64,000 bases of DNA, from positions 43,885-107,884 of the forward strand of contig NZ_JXAK01000017.1 of NCBI RefSeq assembly GCF_000829455.1. The letters are read 5' to 3'. The position numbers and the translations under genes were made by a program. Below the pieces are notes generated by a model. The model was not told the origin of the DNA and made no database searches. It saw only the letters and a program-made list of their open reading frames with translations. Source of the stretch: Gordoniibacillus kamchatkensis. Its GTDB lineage: Bacteria; Bacillota; Bacilli; Paenibacillales; NBRC-103111. Positions within the stretch are counted from its first letter, which is position 1. Each line of letters starts with the position of its first letter. Shown here piece after piece: positions 55,302 through 63,904 of this stretch.

Positions 55302-55347
55302 AAAAGTCCATGTTTTGTTGCGTAGCAGCAACGAAACATGGACTTTT
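55302..55347. terminator. Bidirectional terminator between GH3 and the AraC gene
   Basis: AAAAGTCCATGTTTTGTTGC (from 55302) pairs with a matching downstream arm ending ATGGACTTTT around a short loop. The A and T tracts on both sides let it serve both convergent genes. Confidence 0.88.
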
Positions 55348-55383
55348 CATGTTTTTATTGCTAAAGAAACGCAGAAGATCCGT

Positions 55384-56271
55384 TTAATTCAAGTGGCTTT
55401 TTCGGTACTGAATTGGAGTCAAGCCCGTTATCTTTTTGAAAATACGGCAAAAGTAGGGGAAATTAGGTATTCCAACTAACGAACCGATCTGTTCTATAGA
55501 TTTTGATTCTGTTTTTAATAACCAACAAGCTTGTCTTATTCTTCGCGCGATCACATATTCGGTGATGCTCACTCCTGTATCGGTCCGAAATAATCGAGAG
55601 ACATGATGCTTGGAAAGATGAAGTTCCTTTGCCAATTCAATCAAATCAAAAGGTTCAGTATAATGCTCCTCGACCCAATTCATTATTTTTTCAGCATGGC
55701 TCTCCGGACGTGCGACTCCTCCAAATCCTCCATGATGCAGTGAGTTTAGATAATCTAAAATGTTGAGAATCAACATAGACGCAGTCTCAAGATCTCCATC
55801 CTTCTCGTTCCACTCCGAAATCAAGTCGTTGAATCGTTCAAGAATTCCTATGATATAAGGCGAGGTGCGCTTATCACGGAAAACCTGATCGGATAGTTGT
55901 TCCTTCCACACCTGCACAAAAAAACTGGATAGCGCAGGAAAGCTTTTAAGATAAGGTGCAACGATGGAGGGTTCAAAGGTCAAAACCGATCGTATGTAAG
56001 GGCATTGATCATCGGCATCAAATTGGATACGGTGCAGCTGGAAGGGTTGTAAAATAACTACACATCCTGCGTCTAAATTGTAGATCTTGCGGTTGAGGGT
56101 CAGCTTTCCTTTACCTTGATGGACAAATAATACCTCGATCCCTTTGTGATAATGGTAATAGATAAGAGGAGATTTTGTGGATACTTTTCTATATAGAAGT
56201 TGTATCTCCATATTTTTTAGGACATGAAACGCTTTTGCGCGTTTATCCATTTGCTTGGTATGTTCCAACAA
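55384..56271 (-). CDS. AraC family transcriptional regulator with cupin sensor domain
   Basis: A 295-residue regulator: N-terminal cupin (IYYHYHKGIEVLFVHQGKGK, then CVVILQPFQLHRIQFD) that binds a sugar-like effector, and an intact C-terminal AraC domain (IMNWVEEHYTEPFDLIELAK, LHLSKHHVSRLFRTDTGVSI, SIEQIGSLVGIPNFPYFCRI, TPIQYRKS). It is convergent with GH3 and has about 210 bp of free upstream DNA (56272-56483) containing the near-palindrome TTTTTGGCCAAAAAAT. It could act on promoter block 3 alongside or instead of the cassette D regulator. Confidence 0.9.
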   Translation of the reverse strand: MLEHTKQMDKRAKAFHVLKNMEIQLLYRKVSTKSPLIYYHYHKGIEVLFVHQGKGKLTLNRKIYNLDAGCVVILQPFQLHRIQFDADDQCPYIRSVLTFEPSIVAPYLKSFPALSSFFVQVWKEQLSDQVFRDKRTSPYIIGILERFNDLISEWNEKDGDLETASMLILNILDYLNSLHHGGFGGVARPESHAEKIMNWVEEHYTEPFDLIELAKELHLSKHHVSRLFRTDTGVSITEYVIARRIRQACWLLKTESKSIEQIGSLVGIPNFPYFCRIFKKITGLTPIQYRKSHLN

Positions 56272-56483
56272 TCATCACCATCCATCATATTTATTTAAGA
56301 TGTCAACTGAGTGATATTTTGTAACTGAAGAATATAACTTTTTGGCCAAAAAATAAGCTATGATTGCATTGTTCATACAATCTAATTATACGATATTGTG
56401 CTGGTGGAAACATCGCCAACCCTTCAAGTATTCGTCAATTTACAAAAGAATAAGGACCACACGCATTTGGGGGTGGGTATAGA

Positions 56484-56834
56484 ATGACTTTAACTTTAGG
56501 CATGCTAAAAGAGGACGAATACTCCGATTTATTGGACGGAATTAAAGATCTATTGAAAGAAAGCTATCAAATTTCAGAAGACGAGGCGATGTCGATCATA
56601 AATAAAGGAAGCGCAAGGGCGGAAGAGTTGTTAATCGATTATTTCCCATATATAGACTCCATCCGTGATATTATTAGCGGAATTAGGGACACACTGGACA
56701 AACATATCAATCTAGTGGATCAGGAAGAAGAACTTCTTCTTAAAATGATTAATGAAGCTGCTGTGTGGCACGCGTTTGAATGTGTAAGATGGTTCTATAT
56801 AAACACGGCAAACCAACTCGTGGGTAGATCCTAA
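56484..56834 (+). CDS. Hypothetical 116-residue helical protein
   Basis: No family recognised. The protein is acidic and almost entirely helical by eye (EYSDLLDGIKDLLKESYQIS, then EELLIDYFPYIDSIRDIISG, then LVDQEEELLLKMINEAAVWH), with no membrane segment or signal peptide. ATG at 56484 follows GGGGGTGGG and a strong terminator sits 20 bp after the stop, so it looks like a complete single-gene unit, divergent from the AraC gene. It is more AT-rich than the neighbouring importer genes. A small regulatory or adaptor protein is possible, but nothing in the sequence shows a function. Confidence 0.6.
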   Translation: MTLTLGMLKEDEYSDLLDGIKDLLKESYQISEDEAMSIINKGSARAEELLIDYFPYIDSIRDIISGIRDTLDKHINLVDQEEELLLKMINEAAVWHAFECVRWFYINTANQLVGRS

Positions 56835-56854
56835 CTTCCGTAAACAATGTGAAA

Positions 56855-56889
56855 AAAATGGGTCGCTGCTAACGACAGCGACCCATTTT
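56855..56889 (+). terminator. Terminator of the hypothetical gene
   Basis: AAAATGGGTCGCTG (56855-56868) and CAGCGACCCATTTT (56875-56888) form a perfect 14-bp stem with a six-base loop. Confidence 0.92.
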
Positions 56890-57039
56890 CCATATTCGTT
56901 TTTCCATGCTCTCTCTTTAATGAGTGGTTCTCTTCCTTTTCGGTTTATGCCTTGAGCGCACTAAAAGCAAGTAACAAACGTCACAGGTGCCGTTTACGAT
57001 GCCGACGCCGGAGACGGCGACCCGCGGCGCATCCAACGA

Positions 57040-57096
57040 TTTTTGCGACTCTGGAAAAATTTTTGCTCAGAAAAAATATTTCAAGAGTCGCAAAAA
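57040..57096. repeat. Long inverted repeat before the cassette D importer
   Basis: TTTTTGCGACTCT (57040-57052) and AGAGTCGCAAAAA (57084-57096) are perfect 13-bp arms, extended by GAAA/TTTC past one mismatch, around about 22 bases. The right arm lies inside promoter block 3; in the GH3 copy of the block the right arm is mutated and the left arm is missing. It may be an operator, a terminator, or the trace of an insertion. Confidence 0.7.
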
Positions 57097-57145
57097 AAAT
57101 TGGATGCTTTATTTGACGTTGTTGACTAAAATTCAGAATACAAAC
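57069..57145 (+). promoter_or_regulatory. Promoter block 3, copy 2 (before the cassette D importer)
   Basis: Gap-free 77-bp match (four differences) to 53058-53134, including TTGACG, the 17-bp spacer and GAATAC, 50 bp ahead of the first permease start at 57195. Confidence 0.8.
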
Positions 57146-57194
57146 AACAGGGTCCCTCTCGACGGCAATCGACATCAGGATAGGAGTTGATGAC

Positions 57195-58082
57195 ATGGTC
57201 ACGCAAAAAAGGTGGTTGGAAACGGTTTCGGGGTATATCTTTATCGGGCCGCTGCTGATCGGGATTATGGTGCTTACCGTTATTCCGATGATGGCAGGAA
57301 TATTGCTCAGCCTTGTGAATTGGAACTTTGTGAGCGGGCTTTCGCAAATGAAATTCGTCGGCTTGCAAAATTTTGTAACGCTGTTCCACGACGATGTGTT
57401 TCTGAAGTCGTTCGGAAACAATATCGTTTTACTTGCCGTCGTGCCCGTTACGATGCTGCTTTCCCTGCTCCTGGCCGTGATCTTGAACAACAAAGTGTAC
57501 TGGAAAGATGTATTCAAGGTCATTTACTTTATGCCCTACATTTCCAGCGTAGTTGCGGTAGCGGCGGTATGGCAGGTGCTGCTGCATCCGAGCTACGGTC
57601 CGGTGAATCATTTTCTCCAGTCCATTGGCGTTCAGAATGTGCCCAAATGGCTCGCGGACACCCATTATTCGCTCGTTTCGGTCATGATGATCATGGTATG
57701 GATGCAGATCGGCTTCAACCTCATTATTTATATCGCGGCGCTGCAAAATATTCCGCGGGACTTGTATGAAGCCGCGGATATTGACGGTGCCGGCGTCTGG
57801 CACAAATTCCGCAATGTGACGCTGCCGATGCTGTCGCCGACCTCGTTCTTCCTGCTCGTTACAGGCATCATCGGGACGTTTAAGGTGTTCGATCTCATTG
57901 CCGTGCTGACCGGCGGGGGACCCGCCAATTCAACGTCGGTCATCGTATACGATTTGTACCAAACGGCGTTTATCCATTTGAAAACGGGCTACGCTTCCGC
58001 TATGGCCGTATTCCTGCTGATCTTCGTTTTATTCCTGACGTTCCTGCAATGGGCCGGGCAAAAAAAATGGGTGAACTATTAA
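57195..58082 (+). CDS. ABC sugar transporter permease, MalF/UgpA-type (cassette D)
   Basis: A 295-residue permease of the CUT1 class, distinct from the LplB type of the other cassettes: helix 1 YIFIGPLLIGIMVLTVIPMM, then FGNNIVLLAVVPVTMLLSLL, FMPYISSVVAVAAVWQVLLH and the EAA loop YEAADIDGAGVWHKFRNVTL, and near the end IAVLTGGGPANSTSVIVYDL, a CUT1 signature. ATG at 57195 has AGGATAGGAG at slightly long spacing. First gene of the operon with the second permease and the binding protein. Confidence 0.93.
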   Translation: MVTQKRWLETVSGYIFIGPLLIGIMVLTVIPMMAGILLSLVNWNFVSGLSQMKFVGLQNFVTLFHDDVFLKSFGNNIVLLAVVPVTMLLSLLLAVILNNKVYWKDVFKVIYFMPYISSVVAVAAVWQVLLHPSYGPVNHFLQSIGVQNVPKWLADTHYSLVSVMMIMVWMQIGFNLIIYIAALQNIPRDLYEAADIDGAGVWHKFRNVTLPMLSPTSFFLLVTGIIGTFKVFDLIAVLTGGGPANSTSVIVYDLYQTAFIHLKTGYASAMAVFLLIFVLFLTFLQWAGQKKWVNY

Positions 58083-58100
58083 CGAAAGGGGAAATGACCG

Positions 58101-58931
58101 TTGCGAACCAGCCAGCCTGTCAAAATCGTAAGTACCGTCGTCATGGGGGCAATCGGCGTTTTGTTCTTGCTCCCCTTTCTATGGATGTTGTCCGCTTCCA
58201 TGAAGCCGGAGCTCGATGTGTTTACGTATCCGATCCAGTGGATTCCCAAGACGTGGCATGCCGTTGAAAATTATAAAATGGTATGGGCCGGAGATTTTCC
58301 GTTCGCTCACTATTATTGGAACTCGATCAAAGTCACTGTACTGACGACGGCCATCTCCATCATGGTGTCCAGCATGGCAGCCTATGGATTCTCGAAGGTC
58401 AGGTTCAAAGGACGGGAAGCATGGTTTCTGCTCGTGCTGGTTACTTTCATGGTGCCGAGCCAGGCGATTCTCGTGCCGCAATTTTTGCTGTACCGCTGGC
58501 TCGGGTTGTTTGACAACCACGCCGGTCTTATTCTTCTCAACTGCTTCAGCGTCATCGGCACCTTTCTGCTGCGCCAGTTTTTCCTGGGCATTCATAACGA
58601 TTATATCGAATCGGCGCGAATCGACGGCGCGGGACATTTCCGCATCTTTACCGGCATCGCCGTCCCGCTCGTCCGGCCGGCGATCGCGACCTACGCTATT
58701 TTGCGCTTTATTTGGACCTGGAACGATTACCAGAATCCGCTCATTTTTCTGCGATCGGAGTCGTTGTTTACGCTGCAGCTCGGTATCCGCAAATTTGCCG
58801 ACGTCAACGGCGAGTTTTACTCATTGATTATGGCTGCGGCGGTTTCCGCCATCGTACCGCTTCTCCTTATATTCATTATCGGCCAGAAGAACGTCATCGA
58901 GGGGATCTCTATGGGAGGTGTGAAGGGATGA
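58101..58931 (+). CDS. ABC sugar transporter permease, MalG/UgpE-type (cassette D)
   Basis: A 276-residue partner permease: helix 1 VVMGAIGVLFLLPFLWMLSA followed by SMKPELDVFTYPIQWIPKTW, the typical CUT1 MalG start; VTFMVPSQAILVPQFLLYRW; EAA loop ESARIDGAGHFRIFTGIAVP; and the end KNVIEGISMGGVKG. The start is TTG at 58101, seven bases after AAAGGGGAA, 18 bp behind the first permease. No closer ATG is in frame. Confidence 0.93.
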   Translation: MRTSQPVKIVSTVVMGAIGVLFLLPFLWMLSASMKPELDVFTYPIQWIPKTWHAVENYKMVWAGDFPFAHYYWNSIKVTVLTTAISIMVSSMAAYGFSKVRFKGREAWFLLVLVTFMVPSQAILVPQFLLYRWLGLFDNHAGLILLNCFSVIGTFLLRQFFLGIHNDYIESARIDGAGHFRIFTGIAVPLVRPAIATYAILRFIWTWNDYQNPLIFLRSESLFTLQLGIRKFADVNGEFYSLIMAAAVSAIVPLLLIFIIGQKNVIEGISMGGVKG

Positions 58932-58998
58932 TGTAACGGCATCGGCTTGATAGCTGTTAATCTCGATCGAATGAATAACAACTAAGGGGATGAAATAT

Positions 58999-60357
58999 AT
59001 GTTGAAAAAAATTGCACTTGGAGTCAGTATAACGGCGATGATGGCGGGATTGTTAAGCGCATGCGGCGGTAATGAAGGCAGCCGGCAAGCCGCCAAGACG
59101 GGGGAATCATCCGCTGCCAAAGGCGCTGCGGCTCCTGTGACTTTAAAGCTGCATATGTGGTACAACGTCAAGCAGGACAATTGGGATGCGGTATTTAAAG
59201 CGTTCCATGATAAATATCCGAATATCAATGTCGAAGCGGTGACGGCCGGCGACAACAACAGCACGGAATACTTGAAGAAGCTCGATCTTGCCGCCGCCTC
59301 CGGCGACCAAATCGATGTGGTGATGTTCAGTGCCCCAACGCAATATGCACAGCGTGTAGGTCTTAACATGATGGAGCCGCTCGATTCCTATATCGCCAAG
59401 GACGGCTACAAAGTCAGCGACGAATATACGTCCGACCCGGCCATCGGAGGCAAAGTTTATGCGCTTCCGGCAAAGAAGGCGACGTTCTTCGTGATGCTGA
59501 ACAAGAGCGCTTTGGATGAAGCGAATTTGCCGGTTCCGAAAGATTGGACGTGGGACGAGTTTCTGGACTATGCCAAAAAGCTGACGAAAGGCGAAGGCGC
59601 GAGCAAGCGGTTCGGCACGTTCTTCTATACGTTCCCGCTGTATACGATAATGGCCCTGAATAATCAAATGGATAATCCGAACCTGGTCAAAGCCGACGGC
59701 ACCTCCAACATGGATAACCCGCTGATCAAGAAGTCGCTGGAAATCCGCAAGCAAGCGGAGCAGGTCGACAAATCGGCAACGCCGTATGCGGAGACGATCA
59801 GTCAGAAGCTCAGCTACCGCCCGCAATATTTCAGCCAAAAGGCAGCCATGATTTTAACGGGCGATTATATGATTCCCGAAGCCGGCGGTACGGACAAGCT
59901 GCCTGCCACGTTCAAAACGGTATTTGCGCCGTATCCGAAAGTGAATAAGAACGATCCGACAACGACGTACATCGGCGGCGACCTGATGGGGGTATATGCG
60001 AGGTCGACGCATAAGCAGGAAGCGTATGAATTTGTCCGCTGGTATACGACGGAAGGCATTCAGCTGCAGGGAAAATACATTCCTTCCTGGAAAAAAGCGG
60101 ACCTGAACAAAGTGATGGACACCTTGATCGCCAGCTCGAAGACGCCGGACATGATCGACAAGGAATCGCTGCTCTATACGATGCAGAACTCGATTCCGCA
60201 AAAGCTGTACATCCCGCCTGCCTATCAGGACGAAGCGGATAAAGCGTACGCCAACGAAACGGATAAATTCCTGCTCGGCGAACAGGATTTGGATACCACT
60301 CTCAAAAATGCATCGCAAAAAATTCAGGATCTTATCCAAAAAAACAGCAAGAAATAA
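58999..60357 (+). CDS. Extracellular sugar-binding lipoprotein, CUT1 family (cassette D)
   Basis: A 452-residue lipoprotein with lipobox GLLSACGGN near residue 22. The mature fold begins VTLKLHMWYNVKQDNWDAVF and contains DVVMFSAPTQYAQRVGLNMM, GGKVYALPAKKATFFVMLNK and GGDLMGVYARSTHKQEAYEF, all normal for maltose/cellobiose-type binding proteins. ATG at 58999 has AAGGGGAT; an ATG three codons earlier overlaps that site. It is about 60 residues shorter than the LplA-type proteins of cassettes A-C, so ligands may be smaller. Confidence 0.92.
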   Translation: MLKKIALGVSITAMMAGLLSACGGNEGSRQAAKTGESSAAKGAAAPVTLKLHMWYNVKQDNWDAVFKAFHDKYPNINVEAVTAGDNNSTEYLKKLDLAAASGDQIDVVMFSAPTQYAQRVGLNMMEPLDSYIAKDGYKVSDEYTSDPAIGGKVYALPAKKATFFVMLNKSALDEANLPVPKDWTWDEFLDYAKKLTKGEGASKRFGTFFYTFPLYTIMALNNQMDNPNLVKADGTSNMDNPLIKKSLEIRKQAEQVDKSATPYAETISQKLSYRPQYFSQKAAMILTGDYMIPEAGGTDKLPATFKTVFAPYPKVNKNDPTTTYIGGDLMGVYARSTHKQEAYEFVRWYTTEGIQLQGKYIPSWKKADLNKVMDTLIASSKTPDMIDKESLLYTMQNSIPQKLYIPPAYQDEADKAYANETDKFLLGEQDLDTTLKNASQKIQDLIQKNSKK

Positions 60358-60384
60358 AGCTCGGCCATACGCAGGTTCATCCGT

Positions 60385-60432
60385 CAACGGTCTTTTTAGC
60401 GCTGCTAAAGACCGTTGATTTCCTTGTTTTTA
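60385..60432 (+). terminator. Stem-loop after the cassette D binding-protein gene
   Basis: CAACGGTCTTT (60385-60395) and AAAGACCGTTG (60407-60417), with an inner TAGC/GCTA pairing, followed after a few bases by CTTGTTTTT. It probably reduces transcription into the kinase gene, as is usual after a binding-protein gene. Confidence 0.75.
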
Positions 60433-60475
60433 TGGTTTAAGCTGTTCGCAATGCGGATAGGAAGCGGTGCTCACG

Positions 60476-62280
60476 ATGAAATGGATGACTGATTTTATAG
60501 CGAAATCCACTTTGAGAAAACGGATCATGGTATCTTCTCTGCTCTGTTTAGTCGTTCCCGCCGCGGGGATCATGATGATCTCGAGCGCCTTCACCACCAA
60601 GCTGATTCAAGATCGGGCCGAGAATACCGCATCGGAGTCGCTGCAGGTGGCGCAAGCTTATATAACGAACAACATGAACAATTTGATCAGAATTACCAAC
60701 AATATTCAATTTGATACGGAAATGGTCGCCGTTCTGAAAAATCCGTCGCAAGGCAACAAAGGCATTCTGGAGCAGCTGTCGATCCAAAAAAAGCTGGATC
60801 AGCTTACTTCCGATAAACCGGGAGTTTATGTATCGATACTTCTGTCGGAGGGCGGCTATTACAGCAATTACAGCAATTACGATTACAACCCGAATCAATT
60901 CAGACGCGAGGCGTGGTTTGCGCAGATGGACCGGCTGGATACGTTCGAAACGTATTGGATCGGCGTGCAGCTACGTATATCAAGTCGGAGAAGGAGACAA
61001 GCCCATACCTGATCACGATCGCTCGAACACTCAGGGATTCGTCTTATAAGCCGTATGCTTATGTGATCGTCAGCGTGAATGAATTGCAGCTTCGCGCCAT
61101 CATCGAGGAGTACAGCCAAAGCCAGAATATGATGCTGCTTTCCGCGGACGGAGTCATTTTGTCCGGACTGAACGATATCGGGCAAACTTACGCGCACTTT
61201 GAGGAAATCAACAAGCCGGTAGCTTCATTAATCCGCAACGTCGGCGGCGAGGAGCAAATCGTAGTCAAGAAAATGCTGCCGCTGACAGGATGGATGCTCG
61301 TCAGCCTCACACCTTACGAGGCCGCGACATCGCAAGTATACGAGATATTCCGTTCCAACTTTTTGATTGAAATCGGTTTTGTCGCCCTGTTCCTAGTCAT
61401 TCTCATTTATTTACTGCGCCAGTTCACGAAGCCGATTTTGCGTCTGGTTCAAGTCGCGGCCAGCATTGAAGCGGGCAATTTGTCCATCCGGTCTCACATT
61501 ACCGGCTCCAACGAATTCGTGAAGCTGGGCAGATCGTTCGACAACATGCTGGACAGCATCGAGACGATGGTCCGGCAAATTACTTACGAGCAGGAATTGA
61601 AAAGAAAAGCGGAGCTTGCCATGCTGCAGGCGCAAATCAACCCGCATTTTTTATTCAACATTTTGAATGCCGTTCGTCTGCGCATCATGCTGCGGGGAGA
61701 CCGGGAGAACGCCGACGTGATCAGCTCCTTGTCTCATTTGCTGCGCATGACTTTTATAAATAACCGGGAATTCATATCCTTGCAGGAAGAAGTGGAGCTT
61801 GTTAAACAATACATGAACTTAATGAATTTCACTTCGAAGGATGCGTTCCGCTATGAGATCGATTTGAGCTCTGAAACGCTGCATGAACTGGTGCCGCGTT
61901 TCATTTTGCAGCCGATGATTGAAAATGCGATTATTCACGGCCTGCGGCAGTACGCGGGAAACATTCGGATCCGGGCGTGGAAAGAGGATAAGCTGCTCGT
62001 GATCGCGGTCGAAGACGACGGGGGCGGAATGGCCGAAGCTACGGTGGCGGAGCTCAGGCAGCGGCTGCAGGGCGGGGTGGAAAATTCCGCGGCTCGTCCG
62101 GAGACGAACCAAGGCATGTCCGGATTCGGTTTGTTCAACGTATATGAGAGGTTAACCATCATATATGGCGACCGATTCCGAATGGACATGAAGAGCGAGC
62201 TGGGGAAAGGCACCGTCATTTATTTGTTTATACCGAATGGGGGCGAGAAGCGTGCCGTGGAAAGTGCTGATGGTGGATGA
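60476..62280 (+). pseudogene. YesM-type sensor histidine kinase (cassette D), frameshifted
   Basis: The first part has helix 1 (IMVSSLLCLVVPAAGIMMIS) and an extracellular sensing domain up to FETYWIGV. The frame is then lost near 60967; adding one base gives AATYIKSEKETSPYLITIAR, and the rest is complete: helix 2 (IEIGFVALFLVILIYLLRQF), HAMP, His_kinase box LAMLQAQINPHFLFNILNAV and HATPase (IENAIIHGLRQYAG, EDDGGGMAE). Repaired length is about 602 residues. ATG at 60476 follows TAGGAAG. The regulator gene begins inside its 3' end, an overlap of 29 bases. It would sense the ligand of the cassette D importer or of GH3 products. Confidence 0.88.
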
Positions 62281-63858
62281 TAATTACCCTGTGCTTGACT
62301 CTCTAGAGCAAATGATCCCGTGGAGATCGCTCGGCATGACGGTGGCAGGATTGCGAAAGAATGGCGAAGAGGCGCTTGCGCACTGCCGGCGGGACATGCC
62401 TCATATCCTTATAACGGACATCGGGATGCCGGTCATGGACGGGCTTGAACTTATCCGCGAGGCGAAGCGGCTTCATCCTCATTTGAAGGTCATTATTTTA
62501 TCCTGTCATGACGAATTTCATTTCGCGCAGCAAGCTGTCAAGCTGAACGTCAACGATTATATTCTGAAAGAAACGATGCAGCCGGAAACGATGATCGAGC
62601 TGCTGGAGAAGGTGCGGCAGCAGCTGGAAGAGGAGCATGCGTCGAAGCTAGGCAGGAGCAGCTCAAATCGCTCGTCGATCAAAGCAACTCGCTGCTGAAA
62701 GAAAACTTCATCCGCACTACGCTTACGGAGCCGATGACCGATCCGGAGCGGTGGCTGGCCGCAGCGCGGCAATTTGGAATCGATCTTGCGAAGCATGCAT
62801 ATTTACCCGTGTATGGCTACGCCAATCAATATCGCCGAATGAAACAGCGGTTTCTATCGGATGAATTGTTTATGTATACGTTGGAAAATGCGATTAGCGA
62901 GATTATCGATGCGAGCGGGCTTGGCGTCAGCCTGCGATTCGGCATGAACGAAATATTCCTGCTGCTTCCCCTGCGCTCGAATTCGAGGCGTCCGGCTCGG
63001 GACGATATTGCCGAGCGGCTCAGAGCGGCGCAAGCGGACATCAATAAATACGTAAAAATCACCGTATCGTTCATGGTCTCGGAGCCTTCAAGCAGCCCCC
63101 AAGACCTCAAGAAGCATTTGAAGGAAATGGCGGAAAGCAAGGACCTGCGGTTTTACGCCAAAGAAGGAAGTCTCTACAGGTGGCAGCCTTTCCAGGCCGC
63201 GGATGAAGATATTTACAAATATTATTCGGAAGTGTCGGACGAGCTCAAGCATCATCTCGCGGAAGGCGCGTCGGACAAGGTCGACGGCGCTTTGGCGAAA
63301 TGGAAAGAGCGGTTTGAAAGCCGCCGTTATAAAGCGGAGGAAATCCGTGGCTTTACGATCAAGCTTTTGTCCGATATTGATCTGAAATATCGTTCGCAGC
63401 AGCATTTTCCAAACGCTTATTCGGCCGAAATGCTTCATCAAACGCTTCTCGAGCTGGAATCGCTGGACGAGCTGTTTGCCTACGTTCGGGCATTTCTTGC
63501 TGAAAAAATGGAGTACGTCATTCGTACGGCGCTCGAAAGCCAAAGATGCGAAATCGTCGAAGCGAAAAAATACGTGCGCACGCATATGGCGCACAAAATT
63601 GGTTTGGATGAAGTTGCCCGCAAGCTCCATTTGAATGCAAGCCACTTTAGCCGTATTTTCAAGGTGGAAACGGGAGAGACGTTTATCGAATTCGTTACCC
63701 GGGTCAAAATGGAGCAAGCGCAGCAGTATTTATTGCAAACGGAAAAAAGTATCGATCAAATCGCCGCTATGCTCGGCTATGACAATACCAGCTATTTTAT
63801 TAAGGTGTTTAAATCGTTTGCCGGGATGTCCCCTGTACATTACCGCAAGCTGAAATAG
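62252..63858 (+). pseudogene. YesN-type response regulator with AraC domain (cassette D), frameshifted
   Basis: Receiver domain: KVLMVDDNYPVLDSLEQMIP, phospho-Asp near 56 in ILITDIGMPVMDG, LSCHDEFHFAQQAV, Lys in YILKETMQPE. After EEEHASK the frame breaks near 62643-62647; with one extra A it reads ARQEQLKSLVDQSNSLLKEN and continues to the AraC domain (EAKKYVRTHMAHKIGLDEVA, RKLHLNASHFSRIFKVETGE, SIDQIAAMLGYDNTSYFIKV, SPVHYRKLK). Repaired length is about 535 residues. GTG at 62252 has GGGGGCGAG. As given, receiver and DNA-binding parts are separated, which would remove phosphorylation control. Confidence 0.88.
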
Positions 63859-63875
63859 GGGATATGGAAATTTCG

Positions 63876-63903
63876 GCCCGCTGCCTCGGCAGCGGGCTTT
63901 TTT
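63876..63903 (+). terminator. Terminator of the cassette D regulator, target of the intron
   Basis: GCCCGCTGCC (63876-63885) and GGCAGCGGGC (63888-63897) form a perfect 10-bp stem with a two-base loop, followed by TTTTTT at 63898-63903. Confidence 0.93.
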
Positions 63904-63904
63904 A

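Noticed and set aside
53301..57096. CRISPR-like or phage attachment repeats suggested by the repeated AT-rich blocks
   Set aside because: There are only two copies 4 kb apart, each at a promoter, with no spacer array, integrase or cas gene.
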